The translations under genes and the position numbers were made by a program. From Pseudonocardia sp. (GTDB lineage: Bacteria > Actinomycetota > Actinomycetes > Mycobacteriales > Pseudonocardiaceae), in the NCBI GenBank assembly GCA_025869365.1, contig JAOZVV010000140.1:1-33057 (forward strand): DNA of 33,057 nucleotides. Direction: 5' to 3'. Below, piece after piece: positions 1 through 6,821 of the stretch. Positions within the stretch are counted from its first letter, which is position 1; every line of letters starts with the position of its first letter. Under the pieces are notes generated by a model. The model had not been told where the DNA came from and searched no databases. It worked only from the letters and a program-made list of their open reading frames with translations.

Positions 1-90
1 GGGCCCGCGCCCGGCGCTCCCCCGGCCCCCCCGCCGGGGGGGGGTGCGGGGGCCGCCGCCCGCCCCCCCCCCCCCCGCGCCCCGCCTGCG
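1..90. repeat. Low-complexity G/C homopolymer stretch at window edge
   Basis: The first ~90 bases are almost purely G and C, with a run of nine G (near 36-44) and a run of fourteen C (near 63-76). No gene-like codon pattern can be read. Between about 91 and 291 the sequence becomes ordinary GC-rich DNA and stays open in the frame of the following gene, but nothing in it is recognisable. It probably marks a contig end or a poorly sequenced high-GC tract rather than a functional element. Confidence 0.6.
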
Positions 91-291
91 GGATCGACGG
101 ACCGCGACGACCACACCCTCGACCACGCCGGCCCGATCAGGCTGCTCCCGGCGGTGACGGGCGGCGTCGTCCTGGTCGCGGGGGTGGCCCCTCACCCCCG
201 CCCGCCGGTGACCGTCCGGCACACGTTCGGTCCCGCTCGCGGTGCGGACCGGAGTGCGGCGGGACGCGGCCGCTGCGGCCATGATGTACGC

Positions 292-1041
292 GTGACCGGA
301 CAGGAGACGTGGGAGCTGCACCTGCCCAGCGCCGGGCCCGGCCCGATCACCGCGGACACCGCGCTCGCCGCCCTGCTCGGCTACGCCCGGGGCCGGCGCC
401 CGATGCGGTTCCGCTCGCCGGACTTCCCCCGCGGGCGCTGGGTGGAGCTGCCCGCGTTCGGCTGGTCCCGCTTCGACACGCAGCCGCCGGGCCCGCCCGG
501 GGACCCCGACGTCCTGGTCGGCGAGATGCTGCACGGGCGGCTGGACCGCGAGGAGTGGGAGGACGCGCGGAAGGCCCTGGAACGGGCCCGGCCGATCGCC
601 GACGCGGCGGAGGAGCGGGCGGCCGGGCGGGCCTTCTGGGAGCTGTCGGACGACGAGCTGTCCGTCCTCGGCGAGCCCGGGACGGTCGGCGCCGCGCTAC
701 GGGAGATCACCCGGACCGCCGGCACGAACCCGGCACACGTGTGGGCCGTGCTGCACCATCGCCGCCCCGCACTCGTCCCGCACGTCACGCCGAGCACCCG
801 GCGGGCGCTGCTCCCCCACGTCGAGGAGGGGGACAGCGGGGTGCAGGCGGTGATCCACCGCGAGCTCCGCGCCAACTCCGGCGCCTTCGCGGCGTTCGAG
901 CGGACCGTGGCGGACGTCCTCGGGGACGCCCGGCCCACCCGGCTCCGCCTGCACGACATCCTGCTGTGGCTCAGCACCACCCTGCGGCTGACCCACGCGG
1001 TCGGCCTGGGCCGCGAGACCGCGGAGTGGCAGGAACGGTAG
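292..1041 (+). CDS. DUF6308-like hypothetical protein
   Basis: A soluble protein of about 249 aa without signal peptide or membrane segment. The C-terminal half has the pattern I associate with DUF6308 proteins of actinobacteria: a segment reading VWAVLHHRRPALVPHV, then a Trp/Leu-rich end (RLRLHDILLWLS). Family function is unknown. The frame is open upstream, with another GTG at 154. I prefer GTG 292 because the good coding pattern begins there and a CATGAT -10-like hexamer lies six bases before it (280-285), as in leaderless actinobacterial transcripts; no Shine-Dalgarno is visible. It ends 18 bp from the convergent acyl-CoA ligase gene. The family assignment is from memory of the pattern and is moderate. 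Confidence 0.6.
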   Translation: MTGQETWELHLPSAGPGPITADTALAALLGYARGRRPMRFRSPDFPRGRWVELPAFGWSRFDTQPPGPPGDPDVLVGEMLHGRLDREEWEDARKALERARPIADAAEERAAGRAFWELSDDELSVLGEPGTVGAALREITRTAGTNPAHVWAVLHHRRPALVPHVTPSTRRALLPHVEEGDSGVQAVIHRELRANSGAFAAFERTVADVLGDARPTRLRLHDILLWLSTTLRLTHAVGLGRETAEWQER

Positions 1042-1059
1042 CGGTCGGGCCCGCTGCCC

Positions 1060-2730
1060 TCAGGCCCGCTGCGCCGCCCACTCCCGCAGGGTCGCGGCGC
1101 GGATCTTGCGGCCGTTCGTCCCGGACGTCGTGGGCATCTCGTCGATGACGTGCACGGTGTCCGGCACCTTGAACCGGGCGAGCCCGTCCGCGCACCAGGT
1201 GCGCAGCACCTCCGGCGTGGGGCTGCGGCCCTCCTCGGGCACGGCGAACCCGACGGCGACGGTCCCGCCGTCCGGCCCGGTGATCCCGACGACCTTCGCG
1301 GTGTGCACGTCCGGGTGCGCGGCGAGCCGCATCTCGATCTCCGACGGGTCCACGAGGAACCCCCGCAGCCGCAGCGCGTCGCCCATCCGGCAGACGTAGG
1401 CGAACACGCCCTCGTCCACGATCGTGCCGAGGTCACCGGAGTGGAACCAGCCGTCCGCGGTGAAGGCGCGCGCGGCCGCGGCCTCGTCCCCGAGGTAGGC
1501 GTCGACGACGTTCGGCCCACGGAACTGCAGCTCGCCCTCCTGCCCGGGCGGCAGCGGCTCCTCGCTCACCGGGTCCGCGACCCGCACCGAGATACCCGGG
1601 TGGACGACCCGCCCGCCGCCGGTCCAGCGGCCGGGCGCGGGTTCGTCCGGCGGCCAGAACGAGGTGAGCGCGAACAGCTCGGACGAGCCGTAGACCCCGG
1701 TCGTCGAGGTGCCGAAGGAGTCCCGGGCCCACGCCGCGAGCTCGCGGGAACGGCCCTGGAAGTCCGCGGCGCCCCACCAGCGCCAGGCGGACAGGTCCCG
1801 CGGGCGGGCCGTCCAGGCCTCGGCGAGGCGCAGGACCAGGTCGTCCCCGCCGACGACGTGCGTCACGCCGAGCGCGGCCATGTCGTCGAGCACCGCGTCC
1901 GCGGCGAAGGCCGGGTGGAAGACGCAGACCGCGCCGGCGGCCAGGGCGGCCATCGCCGTGTTGTAGCCGAAGACGCCGGAGAGCGGCAGGGCGCAGAGCA
2001 CGTGCTCGCCGTCCCGGATCCCGATGGTCGCCGCGTCCGCGACGGCGTGGGTGAGCACCCCGGTGGCCTTGTGCGCGGCGAGCTTCGGCATCCCGGTGGA
2101 GCCCGACGTCGTGAACGCGACGACGAGGCTGTCCGGATCGGACGCGGGGAGCTCCGGGACCCGGCCTGTGGCCGCACCGGTGAGGTCCGGCACCCAGGAT
2201 CCGCCGCCGACGTCGTACGGCGCGGGATCGGGTGCCCCGCGGCCCGGCCCCGCGATCACGGCGACGGCCGGAGCGGGCGCGGCGGCCTTGGCGACCGCGT
2301 CGCGCAGGCGGCCCAGCAGGTCCAGCCCGTGGAAGTCGTGGGCGAGTGCGAGGAGCGTCGGGCGGGCCCGGTCCAGGACGTGCGCGACCTCCTCGACGTT
2401 GTAGCGCGTGTTGATGCCGATCACGCGCGCGCCGCGGGCCGCGACGGCGAACTGCCAGGCCAGGGCGTCGCTCCAGTTCGGCAGCCAGACCGCCACGCAG
2501 TCCCCGGCCCGGACGTCCCGGAGCTGCTCGGTGAGGGCGGCGGTGCGCCGCCACAGCTCGCCGCGGGTCACCGGGACGGTGCTCCCGTCCGGTGCCTTGT
2601 CCAGCACGACGACGGCGTCCGGGTCCCGGCGCGCGAGGCGGCCGAGGAGATCGGGCAGATCCCGCGGGGACTCCCCGGGCGGCGGGAACGCCGACACCGG
2701 ATGCGGCGCGACAGCGGGTGCGTCGGTCAT
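1060..2730 (-). CDS. AMP-dependent acyl-CoA synthetase (ligase)
   Basis: A 556-aa ANL-superfamily enzyme that activates a carboxylic acid to acyl-AMP and then acyl-CoA. Visible landmarks are the P-loop TTSGSTGMPK (about residues 207-216), the YGSSE motif of the adenylation site, the hinge-region HSGDLG motif and the C-terminal NGRK lysine that catalyses adenylation. Length is normal for the family. Start ATG 2730 overlaps the stop of the upstream hydrolase gene by 4 bp (ATGA), so the two are translationally coupled. As last gene of a MaoC-hydrolase-ligase operon opposite a symporter gene, it most likely feeds an imported organic acid into CoA-dependent degradation. Substrate (aromatic, alicyclic or branched acid) cannot be read from sequence alone. 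Confidence 0.9.
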   Translation of the reverse strand: MTDAPAVAPHPVSAFPPPGESPRDLPDLLGRLARRDPDAVVVLDKAPDGSTVPVTRGELWRRTAALTEQLRDVRAGDCVAVWLPNWSDALAWQFAVAARGARVIGINTRYNVEEVAHVLDRARPTLLALAHDFHGLDLLGRLRDAVAKAAAPAPAVAVIAGPGRGAPDPAPYDVGGGSWVPDLTGAATGRVPELPASDPDSLVVAFTTSGSTGMPKLAAHKATGVLTHAVADAATIGIRDGEHVLCALPLSGVFGYNTAMAALAAGAVCVFHPAFAADAVLDDMAALGVTHVVGGDDLVLRLAEAWTARPRDLSAWRWWGAADFQGRSRELAAWARDSFGTSTTGVYGSSELFALTSFWPPDEPAPGRWTGGGRVVHPGISVRVADPVSEEPLPPGQEGELQFRGPNVVDAYLGDEAAAARAFTADGWFHSGDLGTIVDEGVFAYVCRMGDALRLRGFLVDPSEIEMRLAAHPDVHTAKVVGITGPDGGTVAVGFAVPEEGRSPTPEVLRTWCADGLARFKVPDTVHVIDEMPTTSGTNGRKIRAATLREWAAQRA

Positions 2731-3566
2731 GGGGCGGCGACCTCCTCGGGTTGTGGGGCGGAGGTTCCGGCCAGTGCGCGCAACCAGCCGTCGAGCACCG
2801 CGGCGAAGCCCTCGATCTCCTCCATCGGATAGTGCCCGATCCCGCTGAGCACCGTGCAGCGCGCACCCGGGATCCGGCCGGCGGCCCAGCGGACCGCCTC
2901 CGCGTCCAGCCACAGGTCGTCGGCGCCGACGACCAGGTGCGCCGGGCAGGTGACGCCGGCGAGCGCGTCCCGCAGGTCGTGGGTGGTCCAGCCGATCAGG
3001 TCCGACGTGGAGACCGCCGGGTCCTCGCGGCGGTGCATCGTGGCGATCAGCTCCGCCCGCTCCCGCGGCACGGACCGCCCCACGACGGCGAGGGTGCCCA
3101 GGTAGGTGCGGTCCGTGCGGCTGGCCGCGGCGACGTCGGAGAGCTCACGGCGCAGCCCGCGCTCGCCGGGCCGCCCGCCCGTCCACGCGTCCGCCGCCAT
3201 CGCGACGACGCCCGCGAGCCGGTCCGACGCCCGGCAGGCCAGATCCAGGGTGATCTTGCCGCCGATCGAGCAGCCCGCGACGTACGGGCGCTGCAGGCCG
3301 AGCGCCTCGACCAGTTCCAGGCACCACTGCGCGTAGGTCCCGAGGTCCGTGACCGGCCCCCCGCGGGCGGGCTCGGAGCGGCCGTGTCCGGGGAGGTCCG
3401 GGACGACGACCCGGTACCCGCGCTCCGCGAGCCCGGCGCTGCACCCACGCCACTGCACCCCGCTCTGCCCGGCGGTGTGCAGGCACAGCAGCGGGATCCC
3501 GTCCTCGGGCCCGTGCTGCTCGACGAACGCGAGCGCGCCGCCGATCTCCAGGTAGTCCGCCCTCAT
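2727..3566 (-). CDS. Alpha/beta-fold hydrolase
   Basis: A 279-aa cytoplasmic alpha/beta hydrolase. The nucleophile elbow GCSIGG puts the catalytic serine at residue 100. The oxyanion-hole segment (LLCLHTAGQSG), the VVPDLPGHGRS strand-loop, an acidic residue in VVGADD and the C-terminal histidine in SGIGHYP complete the triad. It resembles ring-cleavage (C-C) hydrolases, enol-lactone hydrolases and esterases of aromatic degradation. It is coupled by ATGA overlaps to both neighbours (upstream MaoC-SCP2 gene ending at 3563, downstream ligase starting at 2730), so it belongs to the same pathway. Whether it cleaves a C-C bond, a lactone or an ester is not decidable here. Confidence 0.88.
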   Translation of the reverse strand: MRADYLEIGGALAFVEQHGPEDGIPLLCLHTAGQSGVQWRGCSAGLAERGYRVVVPDLPGHGRSEPARGGPVTDLGTYAQWCLELVEALGLQRPYVAGCSIGGKITLDLACRASDRLAGVVAMAADAWTGGRPGERGLRRELSDVAAASRTDRTYLGTLAVVGRSVPRERAELIATMHRREDPAVSTSDLIGWTTHDLRDALAGVTCPAHLVVGADDLWLDAEAVRWAAGRIPGARCTVLSGIGHYPMEEIEGFAAVLDGWLRALAGTSAPQPEEVAAP

Positions 3567-4441
3567 GCCCGCTCTCCTGCCGGGTGCTGTGTCCCGAGGT
3601 CACGGGCGGCGTCGACGAGCAGGTGCAGCGCCGCCGTCAGCCGCAGGTACTCGTAACCGTCGCCCCGGGTGCCGAAGCGCCCGGTCATCGCGAACCGGGT
3701 GAACTCGTTCGCGGGTGCCGTGACGAGCTCGAGCCAGGTCAGCTCGTCCGCCTCGACGGTGAAGGTGGCCCCGGTCGCCGCGCGCCGGGACACCTCGATC
3801 ACCCGACCGCGGTAGATCCGCAGGTGCACCTCGTGCTCGCCCGCGCGCAGCCCGATCGTCCCGTCCCAGGTGGCGAGGGACTCGGCGAATCCCGGCGCGA
3901 GCCGCTCCACGAGCGCCTCGCCCCAGGACACGGTGCCGAACGCCCTGTGGACGGGATCGGGGGCGACGGGATCGGGACCGGCGTTGCGCGCTGCGACCAT
4001 CGCGGACGTCGTGCCCTCCTGGACCACCGTGCCGTCGCGGCCGACGAGGGTCATGTGCCGGGTGACGACCCCCCGGTCCCCGCGGCGGGTCCGCCGGCAG
4101 CGGATGATCACCAGCTCGAGCCGGACCTCGTCCCCGACGCGCAGCGGGTGGCGGTAGGACCAGTGGGTGTCCAGCAGGCCGAGGACCGCCGGGCCGTGCA
4201 GGCCGAGGGACTGCAGCAGGCCCATCGCGATCGCGACGCCGAACGGTCCCTGGAGGATGCCGTCCGGGCCGGCGTGCAGCGGATGGTCGTCCCCGCTGAT
4301 CCGGGTGAAGTCCGCCAGGTCCGCCGCGGTGACGGGGCGGTACGCGCTGGTGAACCGCTGCCCCACCGCGAAGTCCTCGAAGTGCCTGCCGGCTCCGGGG
4401 TCCTGCCCGGTTCCCGGGCGGAGAACCTGCTCGGTGCTCAC
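3563..4441 (-). CDS. MaoC-like hydratase fused to an SCP2-like domain
   Basis: A 292-aa two-domain protein. The N-terminal half is a MaoC/hot-dog enoyl-CoA hydratase: the segment FTRISGDDHPLH carries the Asp/His pair of the hydratase-2 motif, followed by the G-P-F-G helix entry. From about residue 165 the sequence looks like an SCP2 sterol-carrier domain (ATFTVEADELTWLEL, then an MTGRFGTRGD turn and a Leu-rich last helix). Start is GTG 4441, chosen because GAGGGAG lies just upstream; an in-frame ATG at 4504 sits inside the operator region. It is first gene of the minus-strand operon. It likely hydrates an unsaturated CoA ester; the SCP2-like part may bind the acyl chain. The SCP2 assignment is pattern-based. 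Confidence 0.8.
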   Translation of the reverse strand: MSTEQVLRPGTGQDPGAGRHFEDFAVGQRFTSAYRPVTAADLADFTRISGDDHPLHAGPDGILQGPFGVAIAMGLLQSLGLHGPAVLGLLDTHWSYRHPLRVGDEVRLELVIIRCRRTRRGDRGVVTRHMTLVGRDGTVVQEGTTSAMVAARNAGPDPVAPDPVHRAFGTVSWGEALVERLAPGFAESLATWDGTIGLRAGEHEVHLRIYRGRVIEVSRRAATGATFTVEADELTWLELVTAPANEFTRFAMTGRFGTRGDGYEYLRLTAALHLLVDAARDLGTQHPAGERA

Positions 4442-4502
4442 TCGCCGCTCCCTCGCGTCGTCGCGGTGCCGGACGCCGTGGTCCCGCTGCCCGGGAGCCG
4501 AC

Positions 4503-4518
4503 ACGAACGACCGTTCTT
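4503..4518. promoter_or_regulatory. Operator-like palindrome A (TetR-type)
   Basis: ACGAACGACCGTTCTT, an imperfect palindrome around GAACGA-CCGTTC. The same 16 bases, with one change, occur in opposite orientation at 4612-4627. It lies about 62 bp upstream of the MaoC-SCP2 start, where it could control the minus-strand operon. Palindromes of this form are typical for TetR-family repressors. No such regulator gene lies in the window. Confidence 0.6.
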
Positions 4519-4611
4519 GTCCAGCACTGAATCACCCCTCGTCGCACCGCGTCAAGGCGAGACTCCTCCTGAAATCTGCACCTTGTGCTCGTCCGCGCGT
4601 CCCCTTACGTT

Positions 4612-4627
4612 AAGAACGATCGTTCGT
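4612..4627. promoter_or_regulatory. Operator-like palindrome B (TetR-type)
   Basis: AAGAACGATCGTTCGT, containing the perfect 12-bp palindrome GAACGATCGTTC at 4614-4625. Its reverse complement matches site A at 15 of 16 positions. It lies 35 bp upstream of the symporter start codon, where a promoter would be expected. Confidence 0.65.
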
Positions 4628-4661
4628 ACCGCGCCGATGCGGCACCGGAGGTAGGACACCC

Positions 4662-6029
4662 ATGGACCACAGCAGTTCCCCCGCCGGGACAGGTACGGCA
4701 CCGAAGAGGATGGGCAGGCTCGCGGCGGCCGCGGTCTTCGCGACGGCACTCGAGTGGTTCGACTTCCTGATCTACGCCACCGCCGCCGCGCTCGTCCTCG
4801 GCAAGCAGTTCTTCCCCGCCGCGAGCCCGGTCGCCGGCACGCTGGCCTCGTTCGCGACGTTCGCCGTCGGGTTCTTCGCGCGCCCCCTCGGCGGGATCAT
4901 CGCCGGGCACGTCGGGGACCGGTTCGGCCGCAAGCCTCCGCTGGTCGCCGCGATGCTGATCATGGGGCTCGCCACGTTCGCGATCGGCATCCTGCCGAAC
5001 TACGCGGCGATCGGCGCCTGGGCCCCGATCCTGCTGGTCGTCGCCCGGCTGGTGCAGGGCCTCGGCGTCGGTGCGCAGTGGGGCGGCGCGGCGCTCCTGC
5101 TCACCGAGCACGCACCGGTGGAGAGGCGCGGGTTCTACGGCAGCCTGATCCAGACCGGGTCGATCTTCGGGGCCGTCGCCGGCAACCTGTTCTTCCTGCT
5201 GCTGACGGCGAACATGGGCGACGAGGCGTTCGCGAGCTACGGCTGGCGCATCCCGTTCCTGTCCGGGCTGGTGCTGGTGGTCATCGGCATCTACGTGCAG
5301 CTCAAGATCGAGGACACCCCGGTGTTCCGCGAGATGCAGAAGCGGACCGCGGAGTCGAAGCAGGAGGCCGGGCTGCGCAAGGCACCGCTCGCGGAGGCCA
5401 TCCGGCTGTACTGGCGGCAGATCCTGCAGGCCGCGGGCGCGTTCTTCGTCGTCAACGCGACCTTCTACATCCTGATCAGCGGGATGCTGGACTACGGCAC
5501 GAAGCACGCCGGGCTGACCCGCACCGAGATCCTGGTGTGCGTGATGATCGCCGGGGCCACCCAGGTCGTGACGATGCCGTTCTTCGGGGCGCTGACGGAC
5601 CGGATGGGCACCCGCAAGCGGCTCTACCTCACCGGCACGGTGCTGATGGCCGCCTTCGCCTTCCCGATGTTCTGGCTGATCGACACCGGCTCGATCCCGC
5701 TGGTGCTGCTCGCGCTGCTGATCGGCTTCACGATCCACGCGACGATGTACGGGCCGCAGGCCGCCCTCTACGCCGAGATGTTCCCCGCGGACATCCGCTA
5801 CTCGGGCGCCTCGCTCGGCTACCAGTTCGCGTCCGTCTTCGCGGGCGGGCTGGCGCCGTTCATCATGACCGCGCTGCTCGCCGCGACGGGGACCGCGTGG
5901 TCCGTCTCGCTCTACATCATCGCGACGGCCGCGATCACCTTCGTCGCCGTGTTCACGATCAAGGAACGCTACCGCCGGGACCTCTACGAGACCTCCGAGC
6001 AGGAGCAGGGGGCCCTCGCCCGCGCCTGA
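4662..6029 (+). CDS. MFS transporter, metabolite:H+ symporter (MHS) type
   Basis: A 455-aa polytopic membrane protein with about 12 transmembrane helices. The N-terminal pattern (LEWFDFLIYATAAALV, then ARPLGGIIAGHVGDRFGRK) is characteristic of the MHS family, which includes the KgtP, ShiA and ProP transporters and takes up organic acids and zwitterions with protons. The loop 2-3 signature GDRFGRKP is intact. Start ATG 4662 is preceded by GGAGG. It is transcribed divergently from the MaoC-hydrolase-ligase operon, and matched operators lie between them, so I infer it imports the acid degraded by that operon. A long hairpin follows at 6048-6097. Confidence 0.93.
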   Translation: MDHSSSPAGTGTAPKRMGRLAAAAVFATALEWFDFLIYATAAALVLGKQFFPAASPVAGTLASFATFAVGFFARPLGGIIAGHVGDRFGRKPPLVAAMLIMGLATFAIGILPNYAAIGAWAPILLVVARLVQGLGVGAQWGGAALLLTEHAPVERRGFYGSLIQTGSIFGAVAGNLFFLLLTANMGDEAFASYGWRIPFLSGLVLVVIGIYVQLKIEDTPVFREMQKRTAESKQEAGLRKAPLAEAIRLYWRQILQAAGAFFVVNATFYILISGMLDYGTKHAGLTRTEILVCVMIAGATQVVTMPFFGALTDRMGTRKRLYLTGTVLMAAFAFPMFWLIDTGSIPLVLLALLIGFTIHATMYGPQAALYAEMFPADIRYSGASLGYQFASVFAGGLAPFIMTALLAATGTAWSVSLYIIATAAITFVAVFTIKERYRRDLYETSEQEQGALARA

Positions 6030-6047
6030 TCCCCTCCCGCCCCCGTT

Positions 6048-6105
6048 GCAGGAAGGCCACCCTCCGCCGGTTCCTGGCGGGAAGGTGGCTTTCCTGCCAT
6101 TTTGG
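6048..6105 (+). terminator. Hairpin terminator after the symporter gene
   Basis: GCAGGAAGGCCACC (6048-6061) pairs with GGTGGCTTTCCTGC (6084-6097) over 14 positions with one G-T wobble. A smaller CCGCC/GGCGG helix lies inside. ATTTTGGG follows directly, giving the U-run of an intrinsic terminator. It starts 18 bp after the symporter stop codon. Confidence 0.75.
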
Positions 6106-6176
6106 GTGGTCCATCGACCGGTTCACGAGGGTTGAATGGACATCAGGTCGGGCCGGTCGGACGCAGGGAGACTCGG

Positions 6177-6494
6177 ATGGACACGGCGAGGAACGAGGGC
6201 CCCGCGGACCAGCGGCCCGTCGTCGACGGCACCCGCCTCTCGGCCCGGGAGCTCCGCGCCCGGGTCCGGGCGCTCCAGGACGGCCGCGACGAGCAGGTCG
6301 CCGAGGCCCGGAACGAGCTGTCGGAGAGTCTCGAGCAGCTCGACGAGGGCCTGCAGAGGCTGCGCCGACGGATCGGGGCCCGGGCCCGGCACGCCGCGAA
6401 GGTCGCCGCCGGGGTGGCCGCGGCCGGGGCGACGGTGGCGGTCGTCGCCGGGATCGCCTGGGTGCAGACCGGGAAACGCGCCACCGCGGACTGA
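6177..6494 (+). CDS. Small single-pass membrane protein, DUF3618-like
   Basis: A 105-aa protein. Residues about 22-70 are charged and heptad-like (RELRARVRAL, then LSESLEQLDEGLQRLRRRI), suggesting a coiled coil. One hydrophobic segment of Ala/Val/Gly follows (about 76-95) and a short basic tail ends it. This layout matches the DUF3618-type small actinobacterial envelope proteins; function unknown. ATG 6177 is chosen because AGGGAG lies six bases upstream; the frame is open further back but that part overlaps the upstream terminator. No obvious operon partner. Confidence 0.7.
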   Translation: MDTARNEGPADQRPVVDGTRLSARELRARVRALQDGRDEQVAEARNELSESLEQLDEGLQRLRRRIGARARHAAKVAAGVAAAGATVAVVAGIAWVQTGKRATAD

Positions 6495-6626
6495 CCCACA
6501 CCGACCGTCACGGCCGAGGATGCCGAGAGGCGGAACGGCCCCGTAGTCACCTGATCGGGTGGTATCCCCCCGGGTCGCGAATCCGCAGATGCGGCTCTTT
6601 TCGCCATGAAGAAGGGAGCCTGCGAG

Positions 6627-6645
6627 TTAGGCGAGCCTCACCATT
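6627..6645. promoter_or_regulatory. Possible iron box (IdeR/DmdR-type)
   Basis: TTAGGCGAGCCTCACCATT matches about 13 of 19 positions of the DtxR/IdeR consensus (TTAGGTTAGSCTAACCTAA), with the left half strongest and the outer right arm poor. It lies in the leader of a [2Fe-2S]/molybdenum enzyme operon, so iron control would be sensible, but the match is imperfect. Confidence 0.35.
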
Positions 6646-6694
6646 GTACTGTTCACCTGCAGGTTGTCCGCCCGTAGCCGGATCGGCCCGTTTC

Positions 6695-6739
6695 ACGTGC
6701 GACAGTCCCAAAGATCCGAACGACGTCACTGTCGCACGT
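6695..6739. repeat. Perfect 12-bp inverted repeat in operon leader
   Basis: ACGTGCGACAGT (6695-6706) and ACTGTCGCACGT (6728-6739) are exact reverse complements separated by 21 bp. No T-run follows, so it is a poor terminator. It could be an mRNA leader stem or a pair of operator half-sites about 33 bp apart centre to centre. It ends 82 bp before the Mo-enzyme start codon. Confidence 0.6.
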
Positions 6740-6821
6740 CGATCCCGTTGTACCGGCCACACAGACCCGGTACGCCTCGCTCCCCCTTCGTGGCCTCTCC
6801 GGGATGTCGGAGAGGACGAAG

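Larger units (their letters stand above)
6495..6821. other. 327-bp intergenic region before the molybdenum-enzyme operon
   Basis: No coding pattern is visible; this stretch is clearly less GC-rich than its surroundings. It holds an iron-box-like sequence (6627-6645), a perfect 10-bp palindrome ACCTGCAGGT (6655-6664) and a perfect 12-bp inverted repeat (6695-6739). It probably contains the promoter and 5' leader of the operon starting at 6822. Confidence 0.6.
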
